A stretch of 64,000 nucleotides of DNA from Cepaea nemoralis (lineage: Eukaryota > Mollusca > Gastropoda > Stylommatophora > Helicidae), in NCBI GenBank assembly GCA_014155875.1, contig JACEFZ010004150.1, positions 1-64,000 on the forward strand. The letters run 5' to 3'. This document shows, in pieces, positions 8,920 through 19,285 of the stretch. Under the pieces are notes generated by a model. The model had not been told where the DNA came from. It ran no database searches and saw only the letters and a list, made by a program, of their open reading frames with translations. Made by a program: the position numbers and the translations under genes. Position 1 is the first letter of the stretch. Each line of letters starts with the position of its first letter.

Positions 8920-11381
8920 TGTCGCGTAACATATACTACTAGGATGGAATTGGATCACAGTAGATACTAAATAGACTTCTACGAATAGAGAATCTAACCA
9001 CTGTTGAAGAAGCGATCAAATGGCTCGCAATTCTAGAAGAATGATTATCAAAAGTCCCAGAATGGATCACTACTTCTAAACAGTGCCAGGCGGAAAGTTA
9101 TGACGACGAACTGTGCTAACAACGAAGACAGTATGTCAAGTGATTCCTGCTAACGTGCCTGGATGAAAAAAAATGAGCCCCCACTGCCTAATGTATTCTC
9201 ACACAACAGGAGATAAGACAGAATGATAAGTATAGATGTAGTCCTTTCACTCGTCACTCAATCTGATGATGCTAATTCTAAGTCTATAAAGACAGACGCA
9301 GTTGTTAAAATTACAAATATAACATAACGTTTAATCCTAAAGAACACTACGTGAGCCCCACTGGGAACTCACTGACACATAAGAGATACGCAGATCCCTG
9401 AAATTTCTATAAGATAATGTTCAGCTAGAGGATCTAATCATAGACTCTTAGCCGATAGCAGACAAATTTGGTGATTGCTGTGCAGTGGCAAACGGGTGGG
9501 TAGCCACTCATCTGATAATCCTTAGCCTCCTGGATGGTAAGCTGTCAGTGCTGACTGGATCGTGGTATGGACTCCACTCTCTGCTGCATCAAGTGAGTGG
9601 TTCGTAGCTCAATCACCGGTCGTGACTACGGCTACAGATGATCAGGGTGCAGGCTCTGTGAATGACAGTGAGAAGGAGTGAATAATCCTTCAAGACAGAA
9701 TTGTAAATTCTTTTGGGCCATGTCCTGCATGGCATGCTTGTCTCATACATTTTCATAGCATGTATTATCTAAATTTACACATTTTGATTCCTTATCTGAA
9801 ATCTACAACAGCACACTGATCTAATGGAAACAGCACACAAATGATATCTTATTCTCTCTGCTGACATTTAGATCAAACATGTACAATCACAATGCTCTAC
9901 TTCAAAGACCACATTCCAAATATATATTCTAAGTCATGATTAATCATGGAAACATGAACCACAATTCACATAATGACTTAACAGTACATATAGGATGACT
10001 TCAATGGAATGGAACTCAGACGCCACAACTCCGACGTCACATATACATTAACAAACCATTAAATCGATGAAACACCACACATCATTTTCCAAGTATGGAA
10101 ACACACAAACTACACTCCACACGATGAATTAACATCACATATTGATGAATTCCATAGAAGAAATGAAATCACACACAACAACTATAACTTCACGATGTAC
10201 ACGAGTGAACCATTAAAATCAATGAAACACCCCAAGTTCACTTAAAGAGTTATGAGTTGTACTACTAGCAAGTCTTCCTTATATTAATTACAACATAATT
10301 AATTATCTAGAAGATTTCTTAGCTAGGTTTAAGATTATTTTCACTATACACAAGAACAATATTAGGGTTGGAGAATTCCCCCAAGGTTTGAACTTTGTTA
10401 AGTGGGCCATCTTGGACCACATGGTAGTAATCTGACTATGGGCAAGATAGAGATTAATAAAGAATAATTAATTGTAACTTATTCACTCTCTGAACTAATT
10501 CCTTCAACTAATAAGTATATTATCTAGAGAAATACGCTAGTTCCGAAGTTTAAGCACATAATTAAATTATCTTAACTCTAATCGTCTACTGACTAAATCA
10601 GGTGTCCTTCCGCAGGCGGATACCTAATTTCGAGAATCACGTAATGTAATTTATCCATGTTTTTAATGCCACATGTGACGAGCTTTGCGTTTTACCCTTG
10701 TCGGCAAGCCACATGGCACAAACATGGTCCTAATTCTAATATTAGTTAACTAACACTAGTTTTAAGTAATGTTATCTATTATCGATCGGCATGGCCTTTA
10801 GATTTTGCCGGCATTTCGACACACAGAAAAATATTTAACAAAATTATTATTAACTCACCCTGCAACTAGATTTTGACTGGCCTATCGGGAGTGGAGACTA
10901 TCATTGGCTTTTCTATGTTTTAGAGTGTTGTTCGGCTTAACAAGAGCCAGCAATAAAATATGTTTAAACACAGACAGGTGTTCAATTTTAGCCAATTGAC
11001 GTGATAGCTCCTTCTCCTTCCAGGTTGCTGAAAAAATGGCAGATCTTAGGGTGCTACCGGAAGTTAACTTCTCATCCAGGAGAGTTCCCTTCCTGTGGCC
11101 AAATTATTATTCACAGCCAAAACTGAATATAAAATTCAGCCTGACTTGATTTCTTGGCTTGTAAACGAACTCTACCCTACATCTACTTCTAACTATAAGA
11201 AGAAAGTATTTAACTCTCTCTATAGTTTTATGTATATAAATACACTAACCAAAGACGATTTTATCTAATATTTGAAAATATAGATAAAAATAAAAATTAC
11301 TACAGGATACATAGAGGGGTTTACTGAGGGCTATCTCCATCTAGTAACAAAACAATCTGAGAGGTGGGCCAACCTGTCACA
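8920..11381 (-). mobile_element. Gypsy-2 5' LTR (2.46 kb)
   Basis: Starts TGTGACAGG at 11381 and ends CGACA next to the primer site. The first 1390 bp (to 9992) are shared with 3624-2235; the remaining 1.07 kb has no match in the window. Its outer edge cuts the LINE A reading frame at GACATAAATAAA. Six to eight scattered differences from the other copy were seen. Confidence 0.7.
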
Positions 11382-12915
11382 GACATAAATAAAGTAGTTG
11401 AAGAGTTTGGGAAATGCATACTACAGGCAGCTCGAGAAACAGTACCAAGAGGAGCCCATAAACAATATAAACCCAACTGGAGTAGTGAACTGGAACAGTT
11501 GCATAATGATGTGGAAGTATGTAGAAAGCAAGCAGATGTCACACCCAGCCAAGAGCACCACAATAAATTCCAGCATGCAAAAGCCAAATTTCAAAGGGCC
11601 AAGCTGCAGGCTAGACGGAAAAGCTGGCAGGGAAAAAACAGAGTCTCTGAACTTTGAAAGAGACACAAGGAAATTGTGGAAGATAATAAAACAACTTAAC
11701 GATGAGGGCACAGGGAGAAACTCAAAAATTGCACTACATAAAGATGGAAACATCTTAACAAGAAAGCAAGCAGCTGACCATTTTGCGGACTCATTCGCAC
11801 AAGATAACAATATAAAAATTAGTCCAAAGAAACAACATGAGATTCGAGAGAAACGGCAACATACAGGACAGAAGGAAATAGTACATGCGGTTCTGGAGAC
11901 ACCCATCACAATCAGCGAACTGGAGCTAGCCATATCAAAACTGAAAATGAGAAAGTCACCAGGAGCTGATGGTATCTCCAAAGAAATGATCAGGAACCTA
12001 GGAACAAAGGCCAAAGCAAAGCTGTTGCAGATATTCAATAACAGTTGGACCTTAGGCAGTGTTCCACAAGCCTGGAGAAAAGCAATCATGATACCCCTCC
12101 TAAAATCAGGGAAAGATAGTTCCATTGCCTCTAGCTACAGACCAATTAGCCTCACCAGCTGTCTCTGCAAAACACTGGAGCGCATCATCAATCACAGACT
12201 GCAGTGGTACATTGAAAGTAAAAACATCCTTGTGCCACAGCAGGCTGGCTTTAGGCAGTGCTACTCTACAGAAGATCAGACAACCTACCTCTCTCAAGAA
12301 ATTGAGGATGCATTCCAAGAGAAGAAGCTGATGCTTGCGGCATGGATAGATTTGAAGAAAGCCTTTGACAAAGTCTGGAAAGAAGGTCTGATGAATAAAC
12401 TGAGAAACTGTAAAGTCAATGGAAGAATGTACAAATGGGTGAAAGCTTACTTGCACAACAGAAGAGCCCGAGTACAGATAGACGGACTAAAGAGCAAGAA
12501 AGTACTACTGCATCACGGTGTTCCCCGGGGCGGAGTCTTGTCCCCCACACTCTTTCTAATCTTCATCAATGATCTCGTTGCTAATCTACCGCATGGAATT
12601 AAAGCCGCAATGTACGCCGTTGACCTGGTTCTATGGAGCACAAATGAACATGCATCAGTGGCCACCAGATTACTACAAAGAGCTGTAGATACATTTGTCG
12701 CATGGGCAAATAGATGGTGTGTCAGCATAAACACTGACAAGTGCTGCACCACCCTATTTACCCTCTCTCCAAAACAAAAGGCAGGGACCATCCAGATAAA
12801 TGGAACACCCCTAAGAGAAGATAAAGAACCAACATGGAGAAAGCACATCAACAAAGCTGTAACAAAAGTCAGAAGGAAAATAGCCATCCTGAGAAAGCTA
12901 AGTGGAACCAAATGA
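11382..12915 (+). pseudogene. LINE A reverse transcriptase
   Basis: Linker (AARETVPRGAHKQYKPNW) followed by RT motifs: SPGADGISKEMI, WRKAIMIPLLKSGKD, SYRPISLTSCLCKTLERI, QQAGFRQ, AAWIDLKKAFDKVW, GVPRGGVLSPTLFLIFINDL. The catalytic box reads YAVD at 12613-12624 instead of YADD, which removes a metal-binding aspartate. A frameshift near 11640 and a TGA at 12913-12915 (probably from TGG) also break it. Confidence 0.9.
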
Positions 12916-13032
12916 GGAGCCAGTGGGAAAATACTTAGCAAAGTTTATCAACAGAGCATACAACCACACCTGGAATACGGGTCAACTGCGTGGTGTTCGG
13001 CATCAAAAACTACACTACAAGAGCTGGACAAA

Positions 13033-13881
13033 GTGCAAAATCAAGCACTTAGAGTCACCACAGGAAGGATGAGATCAACCCCTATAGTGGAAATGGAGAA
13101 GATGGGGAGGACACAAGCACTGAGTGAGCGCAGAGATACGAAAACGCTAATACAAGCAGAAAAGTTCCTCAGCTTGCCAGGCCACCCTATGAAGAACAGA
13201 TTTGAAAACCTAGCTACGGGGCAGTTTAAAAGAAGTAGTTTTATCCACCAGGCCAAACGACTCTGCAGAGAAACCATCGATCTGCCCACAGTTGGTATCC
13301 CCCTAACAACTATTCCAGAGCGAACTCCATGGAAAGATGAGCACAGACTATCATTACAAATTCAGACAAAAGTGAGAGGAATATTTGACAAGGAAGAACA
13401 GAACAGTGTGCATCGCAGAACAGCCACTCTCAGCTTCCTTGATGAAGAATACCCACAGGACCTCTGGATCCGAGTCTACACAGATGGGTCAGCACAAAAT
13501 GCTGTTCGATATGGAGGAGCGGGAGTGTACATAGAATACCCAAATAATACCAGGGACACAGCTAGAGTACCAACAGGAAAGTACTTCCATAACTACGATG
13601 CTGAAATTGAGGCAATCAAGATAGCAACAGAGAAATTATTAAATACCAGCAATGGTACACAACCTGTGGTGCTATTGACAGATGCAAAATCAGTACTCGA
13701 GGCGCTCCTGTCTGGGAAATTGCCGGTACTAAGGACACTACTTTCTGAACTTAGCAGTCAGCATAAGATCACCATACAGTGGATACCATCCCACTGTGGA
13801 GTACCCGGAAACGACAGAGCTGATCAATTGGCTAAGGAAGGAGCCAAAGAAGAAAAGCCTGATGTGCCCGTTACATACCAC
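13033..13881 (+). pseudogene. LINE A RNase H domain
   Basis: Same frame as the RT. It reads QALRVTTGR, then the RNase H core RVYTDGSAQNAVRYGGAGVY, the YDAEIEAIKIA helix, LLTDAKSVLEAL, and IQWIPSHCGVPGNDRADQLAKEGA. The four acidic residues and the His of the SHCG motif are visible. The frame is cut at 13881 by the solo LTR; residues after VTYH up to the stop at 13968 are LTR sequence. Confidence 0.9.
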
Positions 13882-16442
13882 TGTCATGAAATACAGCCTT
13901 TACTTCCCAGAACAAATTTCGGTTCACTTTTGATGAACCATGTAGAGACATTACAGAACAAGAAATGAAATTCTCTATCATAAAGAATGCTGAGGAAAGG
14001 AGAAATGGACCCAGAATTGATCATAACACCACACCATCATGCAGTGTTAAACGGACCGCGACTGTGAGTGAAAAGTAAAACTGCCCAGGCCTGACACAAG
14101 CAACCTGGAGCTATAAACATGCCAAGTCCAGCCATTCACACAGACTCCATTGACTGTGTAATTAAAACCGACCAGGCATGACACAAGCACCCCAGGTTTA
14201 CCAACAGAGTTGTAAACTGACCACTGACCATGAGAACCTAATTGTTCCTTTGACATGACACCTGATAAGCAGAGCTAGGAAATCGCCCAACTGCGATGGC
14301 TGACCTCCATCTGAAAACAGACTATAGGTGCAAGGTGTGAAATCACTGATAAGACTCAGGGGGCTAAAAATTGTCAGACTCACAGGTGTGAGGGCTAGTG
14401 TGCTTGCAGAAAGATTTATAACTGACATGTTGGGAGATAATGTGGCTGCCCTGTAGAAATGTGTGAAACAGATCTGATAAAGCAATTAGAACAGTACTGA
14501 AGGAATGTTAATTGCTTTGGGATACTAGTTAAATAGGCTGTTAGCTCTGGTCATGTTAGAAATGAAAAAAATCTCTGAACAGGTAGGCAGCCAGCTCAAT
14601 GTTTGTAGTCATATGTATGATTCTTATGTTGCTAGATTTCACTAGGAGAAGTTATTTCTTAGTAACTAGTCTAAGTCTTGTAGATGTATGTACTGATTTT
14701 CAGTCTATATCTGACATAAGTTATTTCAAGAAGTATCATTGTCTAGTGTATACTTTTATGTGTCTTGGTAGAGGCTTGTCATTTCTTTGTACACTATTCT
14801 AGTTGCCTGTTGGTGTGTGCATTTGTTGTACAGAATATAGTCAATTGACTGTTACTTTAATTCTTACCACAGCAGTAACTAAGTGGTGACTAAACCGGAC
14901 AGATCAGCAATTTGGCTGGTCTGTGTGGTCACTTAAATTAGACTTGTTGTATATCTCATTTTGAAGGTATACAATATTATTACTCATTAATAATGCCTTA
15001 TGCTAATATTTTGAGTATCATTATATGTCTATCTTGAAGTAATATAATGTATGTATAACGGAGGTTGATTTAGTTGAATTGCCATATGCAGAATTTGTGT
15101 ATTTGTTCTGTAACGTATATGGAAACTATGTTTCCCAGTTTGTTGTAGACATGGATATTACTTCCCTTTTGCATTCATATTTCGTATGTAAGTATAATCG
15201 TATATGCCATTTTGTATTCGCATACCTTAGGTTTATTTGATGTGATTTGTTATATGGTAAATCACTAAGAATAAATTCGTGTTGTGCTTTTGTGTGCGCA
15301 TGGGCACACTGGCCATCGATTGTGTTGGAAACAGAGGTGTAATGGTACAGACATTACCCACAATTGTTATAGGGTATATGGTGCTTAACCTTTTCATTAT
15401 GATGGACGGTAATTTACTGAAGTCTGGTACAGATACTGGTCACGGCTTATAAGCCCGGATGACCCGGTGCTATTATAATACCATTACCGACCCTGTGAGC
15501 TGCTAAACCAACTTTGGACGGAGCGGCTGTACGACACAGAATTTCTGTATTAGCGACATGGACATGGGGCGGCAGAAATGTAATCATTACAGGCGTGTGT
15601 GACAATTGAAAAGCCCGTCCCCGACTAAGACAGTAGGAGGGAGAAGGAGGATGGTGAATGCAGTAGAGCTGGAAGATAAACTTGGCCAGACTGGTCATTG
15701 TATATGTATGTGTTAGTATTACTTAGGATTACACTGATGTAGAACTAGATATAACACATTCTTGACTTTCTTTCAAGCTCTCACACGGAGCACCTATGTT
15801 ATAGATCTCAAGAACGAGTGATGACTATGTAGAGCCAGGACTGACAGGAGTCAGAATACCGGCAAGCTGTTGTTTGTTTCCACTGGAGAGTTTGCTGATC
15901 TCTCACTGATCCAGACAGGATTCAGAGTTACGTATTGTATATTAATCATTTCACCTTCATGATTACTGTAATACAGAAACTCATAAGCATTCATCATCAT
16001 CTTAAAGAAATATCAGATGGAAATTATTATGATTAGTAAATGAATGTTGTAGTTTGTTTTACTCATAAGTTCAGCGTTATATTTTTCCAATTGTGCATAC
16101 GTGGTGTGTGTGTACATTGGTGGGGGTTCACTTAAACACCAAGGAAGGGAGTAGTCAGGGAGAAAAACCTGTACTAGGATAGTTGTCATTACACTTTAAT
16201 TCAGACTTTAAAAATCTATCCTAGCTAACCATCTCTTTCCTATTCCTTGGCGAGTATTCAGCACAGTTCATTTCAATTTTGTAACGAGCCACTTAGAGCT
16301 GTACGTTGGATATTCATGGGCTTAATCTGTAGTTCAGCCATATAGATTTTGTCCCTAGTCAGTTTCTGACTATTTAGGGGTTGCTCGCCAGTGAATAATA
16401 CTTTCATCTAGCCGGTGGGGCACCCCGACTTCTGACAACCAC
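13877..16442. mobile_element. Solo LTR, 2556 bp, with ACCAC target duplication
   Basis: Starts TGTCATGAAATACAG at 13882 and ends CTTCTGACA at 16437. ACCAC flanks both sides (13877-13881 and 16438-16442), the 5-bp duplication typical of LTR elements. Removing the insert and one ACCAC restores the LINE A frame exactly. No gag or pol is seen inside; an AATAAA is at about 15271. I read it as one very long LTR left by LTR-LTR recombination. Confidence 0.75.
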
Positions 16443-16790
16443 CAAAAGAAAAGAATGATCAAATCAGTCAGAAAGCCACCAAAACCTGCTCAAGATAGCT
16501 ACCATGTTATGGATAGACCAGAACAAGTCATTATTCTGCGCCTCAGAACAGGGCACAATAGATTACGCAACCACATGTATACAAAATTCGGGATTGGTGA
16601 AACAGACATGTGCACATGTGGATTGGCGTCGCAGACAGCAGAGCACATACTCCAAGACTGTCCAAAATATAACATATCTAGACAAACCTTCTGGCCTAGA
16701 GAGACGACAGTGGAAGATAAACTCTATGGACCGCTGTGTGAACTGAAAAAGACAGTTCATTTCATACAAGAGACAGCATTGCAGTTATAG
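16443..16790 (+). pseudogene. LINE A C-terminal domain
   Basis: About 110 codons: KSVRKPPKPAQDSYHVMDR, then EQVIILRLRTGHNRLRNHMY, a Cys/His cluster (CTCGLASQTAEHILQDCP), and an FWP motif, ending LQL stop. It is homologous to the terminal domain of LINE H (NCGTGKMTAKHLLQECP). Such CCHC-like ends follow RNase H in LINEs of the I group. Confidence 0.8.
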
Positions 16791-17121
16791 ACATATTTCA
16801 AGTGAACGAAAGAAGAAGATAACCTGATCTTCGTTGGTGAAACTTCACTTCAAGAGTCAGAATTATACACCTATCTATGTAGCAATGTAGACACGATGGG
16901 TCAACATATAAAGACAAAATAAGAATGCAATAGGCAAGAGGACTTTCATAGCAATTGGACATTTGTGGAAGTAAAATAAAACATAAACAGATTTTTCAAG
17001 TAAGACATTGAAACAGTACTACTGTATGGAATAGAAACATGGAGAATGACATACAATGATTATTAACAAACTACATTCATTAATTGTTGACAGGGCTAAA
17101 TAGGTTTACTAGAATGGTATG

Positions 17122-17665
17122 TGTCACAGCCTCACATAAGGGCGGTACCAACATAAAAGTAAGAGAGACTAGAGAAGGGATAGAACTCCAGCTAAAGGGA
17201 AAGAACCGAGTCACTCGAAGGCTCGAATAATCCAGAGCCTTCTCGAAGGACCGGTCAGTGTGTCCACAGCCCCGTGGACACCGATGGGGCCCGCCGATTG
17301 CGGGGTCCACGAGAAACTCAGAGAGAGTTACCACCCGTGTCGGATTGCGACACGTGTGGAAAGGCAGACACGGACTGGACATCGAGGAAGCAACAGGGCT
17401 TACCTTAAGGGGGACTTGATAGTTTCAGACCCAAGTGTATTTAGGGGTCTTATGCATATGTTAGATAGCTGATAGAGTTGTTGTGATAATCATGTTTATT
17501 GTAAACTCCTGTGATACGCAACTTGCAGATTGCTGGCTTGCGAAAACTCTCTTCGCCAGCTTACTGTAACATAATAATAATAAATGATGTTAGATTGCAT
17601 ATGAACGGAGCTTGTTGCCTGTATGAGCCCGAGTTTCATTCCCCTAGATATCTAGGACGGTGACA
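17122..17665 (+). mobile_element. Solo LTR, 544 bp, inside LINE K
   Basis: TGTCAC...GTGACA ends form a perfect 6-bp inverted terminal match. AATAAA lies near 17580. The paralog at about 61570 reads straight across (GGTATGACAGAATC) and is the empty site. No clean target duplication is left. A perfect 8-bp-stem inverted repeat (GTGTCCAC/GTGGACAC) lies at 17259-17280. Confidence 0.65.
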
Positions 17666-18164
17666 GGCTAACAGAATCTCCAATGTGGAACTCCAGGAGA
17701 GAACTAAACAAATACAAGTGTATCAAGAAAGAATAACAGATGCTGTACTGTATATGACATACTCTGAGAACACCTGAGAATTGTATTACATGAAAATTTT
17801 AGTCTAGAATTGACTGGCCAAATGAAATAAAGGAAGATCTATAATCACAAGAATAGAGTTAGAGACAAAAATGAATAATATCAGGAGGACATGGGCATGA
17901 TATAGCTAACGATAGAAAGGCTGGGACAGAATTGATTGATGGCCCATACCAAATGGGGGATAAAGTGAAAAAGAAAAGATTTGGATCAAGTCCAACGTGG
18001 CAAGTTCCTAAGTATCATAAAATATATCAGGCCAGAAGCATTTTATCTTTGACCCCTGCCACAAAAGGCTTCCTATCTAGGTCTATGTTCATGGATTCCC
18101 ACATTCTCTTGAAAGTCAACCAATCGGCAGTAGCATTTATTTGTTAATTGTGCAGCTGAAGGAC

Positions 18165-18260
18165 ACAATTCATTTTTTTTTTGGTTGCATGTGGATTTGC
18201 TTTCCTTATTAACTGTGTCTCTTGCCATCAGGTGAACCCACTCCGACTTCAGAGGTACAC
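18165..18260 (-). mobile_element. SINE 3' fragment
   Basis: Shares the block around GTGGATTTGCTTTCC and CATCAGGTGAACCCACTCC with the SINE at 60614-60907, and with copies near 33420 and 62095. The head is missing here. Confidence 0.6.
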
Positions 18261-18409
18261 AATTCACTAACAACTAAATAATAATAATATGATATCCAAT
18301 TTAATTGACTTGAGAGTCTTGAATGAGGTACCAACATTATGTCAGTTCTATCCAACTTATTTTCATTTTTTTTCCTTACAATTATTTTTTATGTTTCAAA
18401 AAAGGGAGA

Positions 18410-18507
18410 CTCTGTACATAGTGAAGTAATGAAGTATTAATAAAGGAATACTTTATACATAGTGAAGTATGAATAAAGGAATACTTTATACATAGTTGAA
18501 GTATGGC
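18410..18507. repeat. 33-bp tandem repeat, about 3 copies
   Basis: Units of AATAAAGGAATACTTTATACATAG. The same units recur at 23852-23935 next to the other LINE K copy. Confidence 0.75.
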
Positions 18508-19035
<528 letters not shown>

Positions 19036-19285
19036 AGAAGTCATGTTCGGGTGGCTAAACGCCTTTCCCAAGACAACAAAAGTAGAGGACAGACAAGAAC
19101 AGAAAGATAAGTGTGCAGGTTCTTGTGCAACAAGGTAAAGTCACAGGTAACCAACACCTAATACACAAAAACCCCAGGAAAGACTGTTTGTTGCCTAAAG
19201 CGAGATCATCAGACCAGCATTGGTTGATACCAACTTATTTGTTCTTCATTTACCAGGTATCTGTTATGTTATCAGTCATCAGTTA

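Larger units (their letters stand above)
1871..11381 (-). mobile_element. Gypsy-2: Gmr1-like Ty3/gypsy element, IN upstream of RT
   Basis: LTR-gag-PR-IN-RT-RH-LTR on the minus strand. RT (FMDD motif), gypsy-type RNase H, an HHCC/DDE integrase and a zinc-knuckle gag are all present. The integrase C-terminus and RT sit in one continuous frame, so the copia-like domain order is real and not a rearrangement. Lesions: gag frameshift near 8290, protease stop and active-site change near 7145, 326-bp tandem duplication and an extra C in integrase, frameshifts near 5685 and 4250, and a stop in RNase H near 4078. It cannot encode its own proteins. It was inserted into LINE A at 11381. Confidence 0.85.
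11382..16828 (+). mobile_element. LINE A: I/Nimb-like non-LTR retrotransposon, interrupted
   Basis: ORF2 of a LINE with RT, RNase H and a C-terminal Cys/His domain. Its 5' half is cut by Gypsy-2 and it is split by a solo LTR at 13882-16437. If the LTR is skipped the frame reads on without a break (VTYH then QKKRMIKSV). The 3' end after the stop at 16790 is short and ends in GAA/GAAG repeats (GAACGAAAGAAGAAG). LINE H at 35440-37960 has the same tail and domains. Lesions: frameshift near 11640, TGA at 12913, altered RT active site. Confidence 0.85.
16829..18370 (+). mobile_element. LINE K copy 1 (decayed RTE-like 3' part)
   Basis: Many-stop remnant of an RT C-terminus: GETSLQES, YTYLGSNVDT-like and YGIETWRMTYNDY phrases can be read in shifting frames. 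It is near-identical in layout to 61259-62231, sharing the sequence from GATAACCTGATC through the 3' part ending near ACTTGAGAGTCTTGAA. It is interrupted by a solo LTR at 17122-17665. LINE A's tail joins it at its left edge. Confidence 0.65.

Noticed and set aside
2231..11385. A simple 9.1-kb element with 1.39-kb LTRs flanked by AGAC(A).
   Set aside because: Kept only as the alternative. It needs LTRs not starting with TG, leaves the primer site 1.07 kb from the LTR, and the left flank does not read as LINE A, which the right flank does. A 4-5-bp match can be chance.
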